Positions 53,519 through 62,635 of a stretch of DNA of 64,000 nucleotides are shown here, in pieces; positions within the stretch are counted from its first letter, which is position 1, and every line of letters begins with the position of its first letter. This DNA comes from Shewanella baltica. GTDB taxonomy: Bacteria; Pseudomonadota; Gammaproteobacteria; Enterobacterales; Shewanellaceae. Below the pieces are notes generated by a model that saw nothing but the letters and a program-made list of their open reading frames with translations, searched no databases and was not told the origin of the DNA. The position numbers and the translations under genes are program-made. Where the stretch lies: the NCBI RefSeq assembly GCF_900456975.1, contig NZ_UGYM01000002.1, forward strand, positions 124,001 to 188,000, in the 5' to 3' direction.

Positions 53519-54052
53519 ATGAAAAAAATGATCTTATGTACCCTTGTTTTAAGTCTTGCTGCTTGTAAGAGTACAGATGTAAGAAACATCGCCGATTCTG
53601 TGTCTGATATCGCAGGCATCGCTAGCACAGGTACTTCAGGCGGCACTTCCGGTAGTAGTTCCATCCCCGCTTACGAACATCAGACTCAGCAATACTCGAA
53701 TAATTCTGAACCATTCAATATTACTAAGAATACTAAGATGTCTCCGGAACGCGGTGCGATCCGCTCTATTACTCAGGAGAAAAATCCTAAGGGTATGACT
53801 ATGGTCAGGGTGTTGGCATACCATCAAGACAGTGGCGCGGCGATGGAAAGTACTAATTACCTTTATGCGGTAGACAGTAATGGTTGGTTAAGTGATAAGC
53901 CAATGACGATGCATCGCCCAGAAACCATGATTATCAATAGCGGCGCCTATTACCTGAAGGCTGAGGATAATAGCAGCAGCAAATTCTATACATCAGGCAT
54001 GATAACCTTGGCTAGAGGCGTCACCAATGTGGTATCGATTGAGCTTCAATAG
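53519..54052 (+). CDS. Small lipoprotein of unknown function
   Basis: 177 residues. A lipoprotein signal MKKMILCTLVLSLAAC gives a lipidated Cys16. A Gly/Ser/Thr-rich linker (TSGGTSGSSS) follows, and then a beta-rich domain. No family is recognised. The gene lies between the decayed fre end (53187-53312) and intact fre, so it occupies a segment bounded by direct repeats of fre sequence and may have been inserted there. It converges on fre and shares its terminator. Confidence 0.75.
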   Translation: MKKMILCTLVLSLAACKSTDVRNIADSVSDIAGIASTGTSGGTSGSSSIPAYEHQTQQYSNNSEPFNITKNTKMSPERGAIRSITQEKNPKGMTMVRVLAYHQDSGAAMESTNYLYAVDSNGWLSDKPMTMHRPETMIINSGAYYLKAEDNSSSKFYTSGMITLARGVTNVVSIELQ

Positions 54053-54133
54053 GTAATTTTATCCTAAAAGGATAATGATTGACGTCATCACGAAGATGCA
54101 GCAAGTGTCATTTTCTTATTGAAAGTAAAAACA

Positions 54134-54157
54134 AAACCCCAGTAAAAACTGGGGTTT
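54134..54157. terminator. Bidirectional terminator, lipoprotein gene / fre
   Basis: Perfect 10-bp stem AAACCCCAGT / ACTGGGGTTT, loop AAAA, with A-rich and T-rich flanks. Confidence 0.85.
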
Positions 54158-54211
54158 ATTATTTGAGCCTATGCTGGCAACGTTAGCCAGCCAAGCTAAC
54201 AAATCAGCGCG

Positions 54212-54925
54212 TTATTTGATAAACGCGAACGCATCACCGTAGAGATGCGCTTCTTCTACACCAATCTCACGGAAGATTTCCCGTGCTGCACCCACCATGT
54301 CGAAACGGCCGGCGATGTAGATGTCGTAGCCATTTAAGCTGACAAAGTCTTGTTTGATTTGCGCTAACAGATTGGCGGTTTTACCTTGCCAATTAGCTGG
54401 GGCTTCTTCGATCACTGGGACGAAGTTCAACCAAGGGTGGGCATCGTGCCATTGGCGGGCGATGGCTTCAAAATACATGGCATCTTGGGTGCGACAACCC
54501 CAATACAGGGTGGTTTTAACCTGTTGGCCAATGGCGATTTGGTGCTCTACGATACTCTTAATGTAAGAGAAACCAGTGCCGCCGGCGATTAATAGGCGAG
54601 GGCGTTGGCTTTCGTGGCGCAGATGGGCTTCGCCGCCTGGGGCTTCGATATCGATAGTGCTGCCATCAATGGCGCAGGCTTTCATGCGCTCGACCACTTG
54701 CATTGGGTAGCTTTCACTGACAGCGGCGCCAATGTGTAATTCGATCAGCTCGGCGTTTGGCGCTGATGCGATAGAGAAGGGACGTTTATCTTTTTCACCC
54801 ATGACAACACATAAGTATTGCCCCGCTTGGAAATCGAAGGCGGTTTCTGGCCTTAACAATACTTGATATACGGCATCGTTAAACGGGCTAACTTTCTCTA
54901 TCTTACAACGTATGGTTTTCATCAA
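54212..54925 (-). CDS. fre: NAD(P)H-flavin reductase
   Basis: 237 residues, ferredoxin-reductase fold. The flavin region is KRPFSIASAP, after YLCVVMGEKD. The NAD(P)H region is LLIAGGTGFSYIKSIVEH and TLYWGCRTQDAMY, then VIEEAP and DIYIAGRFDMVGAAREIF. It matches Fre (E. coli 233 aa), which reduces free FMN/FAD; reduced FMN also feeds prenylated-FMN synthesis for UbiD. It follows ubiD on the same strand (112 bp gap), as in many gamma-proteobacteria. A partial, decayed copy of its 3' end lies beyond the next gene. Confidence 0.95.
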   Translation of the reverse strand: MMKTIRCKIEKVSPFNDAVYQVLLRPETAFDFQAGQYLCVVMGEKDKRPFSIASAPNAELIELHIGAAVSESYPMQVVERMKACAIDGSTIDIEAPGGEAHLRHESQRPRLLIAGGTGFSYIKSIVEHQIAIGQQVKTTLYWGCRTQDAMYFEAIARQWHDAHPWLNFVPVIEEAPANWQGKTANLLAQIKQDFVSLNGYDIYIAGRFDMVGAAREIFREIGVEEAHLYGDAFAFIK

Positions 54926-55036
54926 ACTTCCTTTGCACCTTTCTTCAACAGTATGTGTCTAGGTGTCGCTTTAGCGGCCTGTTATTGGCCTATTCTCTTG
55001 GCTTAAGCCGATATTTGAGTAACGGCTTAAGCTGAA

Positions 55037-56518
55037 TTATAGGGTTGGGCTGTCGTCTATGCCTAACTCATCCCAGATTGAGTCGATCTTTTGTTTTACT
55101 TTTGGATCCATCACGATTGGCGTGCCCCATTCGCGGTTGGTTTCGCCTTCCCACTTATTGGTGGCATCGAGTCCCATTTTTGAGCCTAAGCCCGCGACGG
55201 GTGAGGCAAAATCGAGGTAGTCGATCGGGGTGTTTTCGATCATCACAGTATCGCGTTTTGGGTCCATGCGGGTGGTGATCGCCCAGATCACATCCTGCCA
55301 GTCACGGCAGTTCACATCTTCATCGACGATGACAATAAACTTGGTGTACATAAATTGGCGCAGGAAAGACCAAGCGCCCATCATCACCCGTTTGGCGTGT
55401 CCCGGATATTGTTTACGAATAGAGATCACTGCCATGCGGTACGAACAACCCTCAGGCGGCAGATAAAAATCAACGATCTCAGGATATTGCTTACGCAAAA
55501 TCGGCACAAACACTTCGTTTAATGCAACTCCCAGCATGGCGGGCTCATCCGGTGGACGGCCAGTGTAAGTGCTGTGGTAGATGGCATCTTTACGGTGAGT
55601 GATGTGGGTAACGGTAAATACTGGAAACTTATCGGTTTCGTTGTAGTAACCCGTGTGATCGCCGTAGGGGCCTTCTTCCGCCAGTTCCTCAGGATCGATA
55701 TAACCTTCGAGGATGATTTCACTGGTGGCGGGCACTTCTAAGTCACAGCTTAATGCCTTGCAGACTTCGGTACGTTCACCGCGCAGTAAACCGGCAAAAG
55801 CGTATTCGCTCATGGAATCGGGGACTGGGGTGACGGCACCTAAAATGGTCACAGGATCGGCGCCGAGTGCGACGACAACAGGATAACGCTCACCGGGGAA
55901 TTGTTGTTTAAAATCAGCAAAGTCTAACGCGCCGCCACGGTGGGATAACCAACGCATGATCAGCTTGTTTTTACCCAGTAATTGTTGGCGATAAATACCT
56001 AAATTCTGGCGACTCTTGCGCGGGCCTTTGGTGATGGTTAAGCCCCATGTCACCAGTGGTGCGACATCGCCCGGCCAGCAATGCTGAATAGGTAATTGGG
56101 TCAAATCGACTTCATCGCCGGTTTTGATCACTTGTTGGCAAGGGGGATTGCGCACTGTCTTTGGCGGCATATTCAAGGCTTGCTTGAACATAGGGATCTT
56201 AGCGATCGCGTCTTTAAAGCCCCGTGGTGGTTCGGGTTCTTTTAAAAAGGCTAACAGTTCGCCCACTTCTCGCAACGCTAAGGGATCGTCTTTACCGAGC
56301 GCCATGGCCACACGTTTTGGCGTACCGAACAGGTTTACCAACACGGGCATGTGATGATCTTTGGGATTTTCAAATAATAGCGCAGGGCCCTTAGCGCGTA
56401 ATACGCGATCGGCGATCTCTGTCATTTCTAAATGAGGATCAACTGGGTAGCTAATGCGTTTGAGTTCGCCATTGGCTTCCAGATGATCAATAAAGCTGCG
56501 TAAATCCTTAAAACTCAT
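55037..56518 (-). CDS. ubiD: 4-hydroxy-3-polyprenylbenzoate decarboxylase
   Basis: 493 residues from ATG 56518 ([22 protein letters not shown]), matching E. coli UbiD (497 aa); a longer open frame upstream is not coding. Signature segments are [65 protein letters not shown] (carrying active-site Glu) and [21 protein letters not shown]. It decarboxylates the UbiA product using prenylated FMN in ubiquinone synthesis. Upstream of fre on the same strand. Confidence 0.95.
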
Positions 56519-56677
56519 GTGGAAATAGCCTCTGCAATGAAAATCTGTGTGGCGCGCACTATAGCATTTTTCTGTTTTAGGGTTAACCAATTCAGTGATC
56601 TTCAAGCTTAGGAAGCGTAAAATGGATGCCAGTAAGTCACGATTGATCTCGCTTACGCCCTTTATTTCGAGGTTTAT

Positions 56678-57487
56678 ATGAATATCCCAGTAACGTTTAC
56701 TCAAGGAAAGTGTGTTCAAAGTCAATCACATGGCGTGCATAAGCGGCCGCTAAAGTGCTTGGTTTTGTCGCTGGCTGTGGGGATATCACTCTTGGGCGCG
56801 CTCAGTATGTCGACTGCGGCGGTTGCCGGAAATCGGGACCATTCGGAGCAAGGCGAGCGCCAAGGTCATCGTGATAGCCACAGCCGTGGAGAAAGTCATT
56901 ACAACAATCGTCATGACAACCATTACGATAACCGCCATGTGCGCAACGATAATCGCCACTATCGTCCCTACTACCGACCTTATTACCCTTGGGGTTTAGG
57001 ACTGGGTTTAGGGCTCACTACGGGTTGGGGTTCTGGCTGGAATGTCGGTTATGGTGTGAACAGCCAGTGGAACAATGATTGGGGCTGGAATACTTCGCGT
57101 GACGCTTACGCTCGAAATTACTGGAACTCGCCCTATTCGGGCATAGGATTGTCGATTCCTATGCGCTACGACGATGAACCTGTGGCGATTTCTGTGCCTG
57201 TGCGGGTCACAACCAGTATGCAATATTCTGCGAGTGAAGGCCGTATGGTATCGAGTATGCCTGTAAATATGGCCGGACAATCGACTGGGCAACTGGTGTC
57301 GCAAGCTAGCAATGCCGCAAGCAAGACGGCTGCGACTCCCCGTCCACGGGCGGCGCACAGTGTGTCTAGCTTGCCGAGCAATGCCAGAATTGTGCAGCAA
57401 GATGGCCGTACACTTTACGAGTGGCAAGGCACGCTTTATGCCTTCGACTGGAATAGTCAAACCTATCAAGAGCAGTTAGCACGATAG
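56678..57487 (+). CDS. His/Tyr-rich secreted protein of unknown function
   Basis: 269 residues. A long N-terminus with a hydrophobic signal (about 26-50, ending AAVAGN). A His/Arg/Asp/Asn-rich low-complexity stretch (about 52-100, e.g. [14 protein letters not shown]) could bind metal. A Gly/Trp-rich segment ([15 protein letters not shown]) and a C-terminal domain ([35 protein letters not shown]) follow. That C-terminal part resembles SH3-like tails of periplasmic DUF6515/YjdP-type proteins. Function unknown. It starts 160 bp beyond the ubiD start, divergently. Confidence 0.75.
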
Positions 57488-57514
57488 ATTCAAATCACTT
57501 AATTACTGAAAATC

Positions 57515-57534
57515 GGAGCCCCATAGTGGGCTCC
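57515..57534 (+). terminator. Terminator after His-rich gene
   Basis: Stem GGAGCCC / GGGCTCC, 6-base loop, followed by AATTTATTTTT. Confidence 0.7.
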
Positions 57535-57596
57535 AATTTATTTTTAGCACTTAACTTTTTAATTAATATCATTTTATAGAATAGCGGAGAAGACGT

Positions 57597-58820
57597 TTGG
57601 ACATTGCTCAAAATCAGGCAGCTCAAAATAAGGCTAAGGGAGCCAGTACTCTGTGGGTGTTGCTCGCCTTAGCGCTCGGGACGTTTGCCTTAGGTACCAC
57701 AGAGTTTGCCTCCATGACTTTAGTACCTTACATCGCTAGCGATTTAGGGGTGGAAGTTGCCCATGTGAGTTATGCCATTAGTGCCTATGCGTTGGGAGTC
57801 GTGATCGGCTCACCGATAATTATGGTGCTGGCGGTTAGGGTCAGGCGGCGCACACTATTGATTGCTCTAGCTGCCTTAATGGCGGTGGCCAATGGCTTAA
57901 GTGCGTTAGCGCCATCATTGAATTGGCTAATCTTTTTCCGTTTTCTCAGCGGCTTGCCCCACGGTGCCTATTTTGGTGTGGCTATGTTGCTCGCGGCCTC
58001 TTTAGTGCCGCCAGAAATGAAGGCTCGCGCCGTATCGCGGGTGATTATTGGCCTTACACTGGCGACGATTATCGGTGTGCCGTTTGCGACTTGGATGGGG
58101 CAAACCGTGGGCTGGCGCTCGGGCATTGGCATAGTGGCGATTTTGGCGACTATTACCGCTGTGATGGTGTATTTTTTAGCGCCTGATCAGGCCGTGGCCG
58201 CTGATGCGAGTCCCAGAAAAGAGCTACAAACCCTGAAGAATCGTGAAGTCTGGTTGACGCTTGGCATCGCTGCGATTGGCTTTGGCGGTATCTTTTGCGT
58301 GTATACCTATCTGGCTGAAACCTTAATCCAAGTGACGCAAGTCGAGCCGTTTAAGATCCCGATCATGATGGCGGTATTTGGTATTGGCGCAACACTGGGC
58401 ACGCTAGTGTGTGGCTGGGCGGCGGATAAGTCGGCCTTAGCGGCGGCGTTTTGGTCGTTAGTGTTAAGCACTGTGGTATTAGCGATTTACCCGAGTTTGA
58501 CCGGACATTATTGGGCGCTGATGCCCGTAGTATTCTTTGTCGGTTGTGGCTTGGGACTTGCCACCATAGTGCAAGCAAGATTGATGGATGTGGCGCCCGA
58601 TGGGCAGGCCATGACAGGTGCGTTAGTGCAATGCGCCTTTAATCTTGCCAATGCAATTGGCCCTTGGGTGGGTAGTTTAGTGATCCTTTCTGGACAAGGG
58701 ATTGCCGCGACAGGTTATGCGGCGTCTTTGTTGTCATTAGGAGGACTTGTGATGTGGTGGTTGACCCACAGGGAGAGTCGCCGCGCGGTAAGCTTAAACA
58801 CAGCTAACTGCGCTGACTAG
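57597..58820 (+). CDS. MFS exporter, AraJ/DHA1-like
   Basis: 407 residues with a TTG start (GCGGAGAAGACG ahead). Twelve helices; TTEFASMTLVPYIASDLGVEVAHVSYAISAYALGVVIGSPI is typical of the AraJ/YdhP drug:H+ antiporter group. The TM2-3 loop is VRVRRRTLLIAL, TM4 has FFRFLSGLPHGAYFGVAMLLAASL and TM5 the RVIIGLTLATIIGVPFATWMGQ motif. It probably exports sugars or drugs. It ends in a terminator facing the SDR gene. Confidence 0.88.
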   Translation: MDIAQNQAAQNKAKGASTLWVLLALALGTFALGTTEFASMTLVPYIASDLGVEVAHVSYAISAYALGVVIGSPIIMVLAVRVRRRTLLIALAALMAVANGLSALAPSLNWLIFFRFLSGLPHGAYFGVAMLLAASLVPPEMKARAVSRVIIGLTLATIIGVPFATWMGQTVGWRSGIGIVAILATITAVMVYFLAPDQAVAADASPRKELQTLKNREVWLTLGIAAIGFGGIFCVYTYLAETLIQVTQVEPFKIPIMMAVFGIGATLGTLVCGWAADKSALAAAFWSLVLSTVVLAIYPSLTGHYWALMPVVFFVGCGLGLATIVQARLMDVAPDGQAMTGALVQCAFNLANAIGPWVGSLVILSGQGIAATGYAASLLSLGGLVMWWLTHRESRRAVSLNTANCAD

Positions 58821-58833
58821 CAAGTGGAACACT

Positions 58834-58874
58834 CAGGTTCGAGGTGCTGCTATCCTGCGTTTCGAACCTGTTTT
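58834..58874 (+). terminator. Terminator after MFS gene
   Basis: Stem CAGGTTCGA / TCGAACCTG with a 19-base loop, followed by TTTTGTG. Confidence 0.7.
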
Positions 58875-58908
58875 GTGCGCAATCCGCCAACCTCAGTTTC
58901 GGCTAGAG

Positions 58909-59586
58909 CTAGGCTCTTTGTATGGTGATATCGGCGATATAACCGTGCTGGGTGGCGATTAATGCTTGCTTGAGCATGCCAGCCGCTTCATCGGCGGACA
59001 TAAAGCTGGTGGTATCTAATGCTTTACCGCTACTTGGCCAAAAGCCTGTGTCCATGCCGCCGGGATACACGGCAATCAACTTCATTGGGCTTTGTTTAAG
59101 CTCTAATCGCACCGACTCGATAAATCCTCGTACCGCCCATTTTGCCGCGCAGTAAGTGGACTCTCCCGCTTTGGCGGCCAGTGCTGCGGTGGACATGACT
59201 ACAACCACAGTGACCGCTTGATCTTTATAGCGTTTCACTAGCTCGCGCACTAACAAAATCGTCGAGGTGACATTGTTATTGAGCAGGCTGTGGATATCGC
59301 TCGCCCCTTGGGTTTCAATCGCACCAAAGTAGCCGCTGCCCGCACAGTGGATCACGGTTTTAGGGGCTTGCGTTAGGCCATCGAACAGGGCTTCGAGACT
59401 CGATTCACTGGCGAGATCGGCGGTGATCGCGGCGATAGGCTTGTTGGAGAAGGGCGTTAATGCATTGGCGACGGTTTGTAGACGCTCGGCATTGCGGCCC
59501 GTAAGTGTTAGCGGTTCATTTTCTTTGGCGTAGAGCGATGCTAGCGCCGCGCCTAAACCACTGCTGGCGCCGGTAATTAATATCAT
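58909..59586 (-). CDS. Short-chain dehydrogenase/reductase
   Basis: 225 residues from ATG 59586 (MILITGASSGLGAALASLYA). The cofactor motif TGASSGLG (GxxxGxG) is followed by LTGRNAERL, the NADP-type Arg. The active-site pair is STYCAAKWA (YxxxK), with VVVVMSTAAL supplying the Ser. Substrate unknown. It follows the AccB-like gene by 82 bp on the same strand, occupying the place where accC normally stands. Confidence 0.88.
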   Translation of the reverse strand: MILITGASSGLGAALASLYAKENEPLTLTGRNAERLQTVANALTPFSNKPIAAITADLASESSLEALFDGLTQAPKTVIHCAGSGYFGAIETQGASDIHSLLNNNVTSTILLVRELVKRYKDQAVTVVVVMSTAALAAKAGESTYCAAKWAVRGFIESVRLELKQSPMKLIAVYPGGMDTGFWPSSGKALDTTSFMSADEAAGMLKQALIATQHGYIADITIQRA

Positions 59587-59667
59587 AGTGACCTCGGTTA
59601 ATGCTGCCTTTGCTTGAAAACCGCAGCTTAAACTCAAGTGCGCTTCAATTCATGATAAGGCGAGCGG

Positions 59668-60117
59668 TTAGATTAAGGTAAATAGCGGTTGATCGAATGC
59701 CACTTCATCGCCGTCTTTGGCCCAAATAGCGCTGATCACGCCATCGCGCTCGGCTTGGATGGGATTCATCATTCTCATCGCTTCGATAATGCAGACAACT
59801 TCACCTTGGCTCACTCGTTGACCGACTTTAACCAGTGGCACATCATCGAGTTCTGCCGCCGCGTAAAAAGTACCGACCATAGGCGAGACTTGTACAAAAC
59901 CTTCCATACTTGGCGAAATGCCTGTTTGCTTTGCCTGTGCATTCAAAGGTGCCACGCGTGCTGTGGCTGGCGTTTGCGATGACTGCACATTGGCTGGCAT
60001 AGGGCTGTAGCGAGTGATGCGAATTGATTCTTCACCTTCGGTGATCGCCAGTTCTGCTATGTCAGATTCTTGTACTAACTCAATGAGTTTTTTAATTTTA
60101 CGAAGATCCATTGCCAT
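59668..60117 (-). CDS. accB: AccB-like protein lacking the biotin-acceptor lysine
   Basis: 149 residues with the AccB plan: an N-terminal helix-rich stretch (MAMDLRKIKKLIELVQESDIAEL), a Pro/Ala/Gln-rich linker (38-70) and a biotinyl/lipoyl domain (74-149, FVQVSPMVGTFYAA... ). The acceptor motif, normally EAMKMMN, reads EAMRMMN: residue 115 is Arg (codon AGA at 59775-59773). It therefore cannot be biotinylated in the usual way. No accC lies downstream; an SDR gene does. aroQ is upstream (35 bp). Either a degenerate paralogue or a regulatory form. Symbol describes homology, not proven activity. Confidence 0.8.
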   Translation of the reverse strand: MAMDLRKIKKLIELVQESDIAELAITEGEESIRITRYSPMPANVQSSQTPATARVAPLNAQAKQTGISPSMEGFVQVSPMVGTFYAAAELDDVPLVKVGQRVSQGEVVCIIEAMRMMNPIQAERDGVISAIWAKDGDEVAFDQPLFTLI

Positions 60118-60152
60118 TTATCTGCCCTTGCAAAGCACGCTATTGAATGGGA

Positions 60153-60593
60153 TTACTGTGGCTGGTTGAGCCGCTTAATGGCCGCCGCCAGCGCAAACTC
60201 ATAACCCTGTGAACCGAAACCGCAAATCACGCCTATCGCCTTATCGGAAAAATAGGAATGGTGACGGAAGGCTTCACGGGCGTGCACATTGGATAAATGC
60301 ACTTCAAAGAACGGAATTGCGACACCAAGCAAGGCATCACGCAGGGCAACGCTAGTATGGGTAAAGGCGGCGGGGTTGATAATAATCATCTGCGCATCGG
60401 TCGCATGAATCGCGTTGATCAACTCAAACTCGGCATTGGACTGAATATGCTCGAGCTCAACTTCCGCCAACTTTGCCTGCTGATTTAACTCCGCCACTAT
60501 GTCGGCCAAGGTTTGATGACCATAAACGCTGGGCTCGCGGCGACCTAAGAGGTTGAGATTGGGGCCATTGACGAGCAAAATTTTGTGACTCAT
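60153..60593 (-). CDS. aroQ: Type II 3-dehydroquinate dehydratase
   Basis: 146 residues, the usual length. [24 protein letters not shown] holds the flexible lid with catalytic Arg and Tyr. [13 protein letters not shown] is the QSNHEGELID equivalent (His to Ala, Gly to Phe). [17 protein letters not shown] and [20 protein letters not shown] carry the substrate-binding Asn, Ser and catalytic His. It dehydrates 3-dehydroquinate in the shikimate pathway. The departures from consensus (QSNAEF, INPAAF) are mild. First gene of an aroQ-accB pair. Confidence 0.92.
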   Translation of the reverse strand: MSHKILLVNGPNLNLLGRREPSVYGHQTLADIVAELNQQAKLAEVELEHIQSNAEFELINAIHATDAQMIIINPAAFTHTSVALRDALLGVAIPFFEVHLSNVHAREAFRHHSYFSDKAIGVICGFGSQGYEFALAAAIKRLNQPQ

Positions 60594-60826
60594 TGCGCTT
60601 TCCTTTACGACATGCCTTGGGATTAAAGCTGGGAGGCATTTTTTAGTTTTGTTGATAGGTCACTAACTTAACCTGTTCAAATCGATTTTGCATTATCCGT
60701 TAGTCGATTGTGTGCGAGCTGATCATGTACGAGCCGACTATGCCATTGAAATTCTGCGCCATTGTCGGCCGATTTCAACTGCGGCCTAACTTCTATCTAA
60801 GCTAGTAGCGCGACTAATTATTAAAG

Positions 60827-61258
60827 CTAATAGTCAGTCTTTTGCTGACGCATGGCTTTAGTGGCGCCTTTTTGTTTCTTGGACTCTAATCGCCGCGTTT
60901 GGCTGCCTTTAGTCGCGCGGGTAGGGATGCGTTTTTTTTGCACTTCACCGACACTGGCGACTAAGGCGATAAATTGCTCCAACGCCGTTTGGCGGTTGGC
61001 ATCTTGGCTGCGGCTCGCTTGGCATTTGATGATGATTTTGCCGCTTTTAGTGATGCGGTGATCGGCCTTGTTGAGCAAACGTTCTTGGTAAAACTCGGGT
61101 AATGATGAGCTTTTAATATCGAAGATCAGCTGCGCAGCGGTAGACACTTTATTTAAGTGCTGGCCGCCAGCGCCACTCGAACGGATAAATTGCCACTCGA
61201 TTTCATTTTCCTGAAGTTCCACACGGTTTGAGATTTTTATCATGGCAAACTTAGGCAT
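60827..61258 (-). CDS. arfB: Ribosome rescue peptidyl-tRNA hydrolase ArfB
   Basis: 143 residues. The release-factor-type catalytic motif RSSGAGGQHLNKVST (GGQ 31-33) is followed by a class I RF-like fold. A basic C-terminal tail (RATKGSQTRRLESKKQKGATKAMRQQK) is the segment that enters the empty mRNA channel of stalled ribosomes. It releases peptides from non-stop ribosomes. Length matches E. coli YaeJ (140 aa). Single gene. Confidence 0.93.
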   Translation of the reverse strand: MPKFAMIKISNRVELQENEIEWQFIRSSGAGGQHLNKVSTAAQLIFDIKSSSLPEFYQERLLNKADHRITKSGKIIIKCQASRSQDANRQTALEQFIALVASVGEVQKKRIPTRATKGSQTRRLESKKQKGATKAMRQQKTDY

Positions 61259-61394
61259 TTTTCAGCATGGATTGAGAAGCTATCAATAATCACTTATGGC
61301 TTTTCAATAGATTTGTTATCATCGGGCGCATTCTTTGCCACTGCATTGGCCAAGGCCATTGCTTGCAAAAGTGTTCTCGATTCGGAGTGCCTCT

Positions 61395-61760
61395 ATGTTA
61401 TGCCAAATCCCCGATATTGCTAAGGGTGTTATCAGTCTTTTTGCCAGTGGCCGACTATCCTCCACCGATTATCGGACCCGTTTACAGCCAGCGATTAAGA
61501 GTTATCGTAAGGATTGGGGCCAAGTTTGCCTGTATATTGAGGCGGACGTGTTACTCGAGGGCTGGGAATTTGAGTCACTCACCGGTAGTGGTGAAGTCCA
61601 ATTACCTAATTTTGAAGCCTTAGTATTTGTAGGCGGCCCTGATTGGGTTGGAAATGCTGTGCGCTTACTTGGGCCTTTTATGCAGGGCGAAGTGGCATGG
61701 TTTCCCCTAGAACAGAAAACCAAAGCGATTGCTTGGATCACTAAGCGTTCGAATATCTAA
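61395..61760 (+). CDS. SpoIIAA-like (STAS-fold) protein
   Basis: 121 residues from ATG 61395 (MLCQIPDIAKGVISLFASGRLSSTDYRTRLQPAI). The pattern ASGRLSSTDY...WGQVCLYIEADVLLEGWEFES and the ending EVAWFPLEQKTKAIAWITK are those of SpoIIAA-like/DUF3478 proteins with a STAS/SEC14-like fold. Role unknown; some relatives sense small molecules. Divergent from arfB, 36 bp before the next gene on the same strand. Confidence 0.8.
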   Translation: MLCQIPDIAKGVISLFASGRLSSTDYRTRLQPAIKSYRKDWGQVCLYIEADVLLEGWEFESLTGSGEVQLPNFEALVFVGGPDWVGNAVRLLGPFMQGEVAWFPLEQKTKAIAWITKRSNI

Positions 61761-61796
61761 TGGTCTTATGTAGACCGTATTTACAAGGAATGAAGT

Positions 61797-62006
61797 ATGT
61801 CTTTATTTAAATCGCGCGCTTTTTCTAAGCAAAATGTTTCTAAAATCAGTGCTATTGCGTTGGTGCTGGCGTTTACCGCTGGGCTGAGTGCCTGCGCGCC
61901 AGAAGTCGGTAGCGATGCTTGGTGCAAGCAGATGAAAGATAAGCCGTCTGGCGATTGGACTGCTAATGAAGCCGCCGATTACGCTAAACACTGCGTGTTT
62001 AAATAA
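61797..62006 (+). CDS. DUF3012 small lipoprotein
   Basis: 69 residues. A long basic N-terminus and a lipoprotein signal (VLAFTAGLSAC, Cys33) lead to the DUF3012 core, seen in GSDAWCKQMKDKPSGDWTANEAADYAKHC, with a Cys pair likely to form a disulfide. Widespread in marine gamma-proteobacteria, function unknown. Ribosome site CAAGGAATGAAGT. It follows the SpoIIAA-like gene closely. Confidence 0.85.
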   Translation: MSLFKSRAFSKQNVSKISAIALVLAFTAGLSACAPEVGSDAWCKQMKDKPSGDWTANEAADYAKHCVFK

Positions 62007-62105
62007 GCACTGAGTATTTAAGTCAGCGTTAGCCTTTAGAGATCACAGCTTGAAAGACTTTGCTTGCGAGCTGTGAACTTATGTTTATCATACGGGTCAG
62101 ATGTT

Positions 62106-62133
62106 CCGTTATCCGTTATCCGTTATCCGTTAT
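62106..62133. repeat. 7-bp tandem repeat (CCGTTAT) x4
   Basis: Four exact units of CCGTTAT in a row, followed by the related TTGCTAT. They lie 17-44 bp before the start of the 161-residue gene, within its likely promoter. Repeats of this size can change copy number. Confidence 0.8.
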
Positions 62134-62149
62134 TTGCTATAGGTGATAT

Positions 62150-62635
62150 TTGAATTCTACCGCTAAGCCATTTTTTACTCGAATGGTGATCTTACTGATA
62201 GCCATTATCGTGCTGCAATTTGCTGGCGCGAATTTGGGTGCGCATCAGTTACATGCGGGCAATGGCGCGGAAGAAGCCGACAATCATCCCCATTTGCAAT
62301 TTAGCGCCCAAGTGACCACTTTAGCCCAATGTGTCGATTGCGTTTGCCCAAGTGAGCAAGCCCTAGGCTTTACCGACATTGATGCAAGTACCGAAGTGTT
62401 AGGCAATAACGTGGGCGAGAATCATGCCAGCGAATTGCATTCCCACTTAGTGAAAACCACTGAATTACAAGATTTTGACCTGTGCCTCGATTGCCAATGC
62501 CATGGCGGCCATGTGGCGCTGTTATCTCCTGGGCTAAGCCAGCCTGTGCAAGCGTTAGAAAGCGTCTTTCTCGCTGCTAATTTATCCTATTTCCCGCCTG
62601 ATAATTTACCTAAGTACCGTCCTCCAATAGCTTAA
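62150..62635 (+). CDS. Cys/His-rich periplasmic protein, CzcI-like position
   Basis: 161 residues with a TTG start (ATAGGTGATAT ahead). An N-terminal membrane anchor/signal (about 8-28) is followed by a region rich in His and Cys: GAHQLHAGNGAEEADNH, CVDCVCPSE and CLDCQCHGGH, i.e. two CxxCxC motifs. The end YFPPDNLPKYRPPIA recalls the C-terminus of CzcI-type proteins. It precedes the CzcC-like gene and is plausibly a metal-responsive partner of that efflux system. That role is inferred from position and metal ligands only. Confidence 0.65.
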   Translation: MNSTAKPFFTRMVILLIAIIVLQFAGANLGAHQLHAGNGAEEADNHPHLQFSAQVTTLAQCVDCVCPSEQALGFTDIDASTEVLGNNVGENHASELHSHLVKTTELQDFDLCLDCQCHGGHVALLSPGLSQPVQALESVFLAANLSYFPPDNLPKYRPPIA

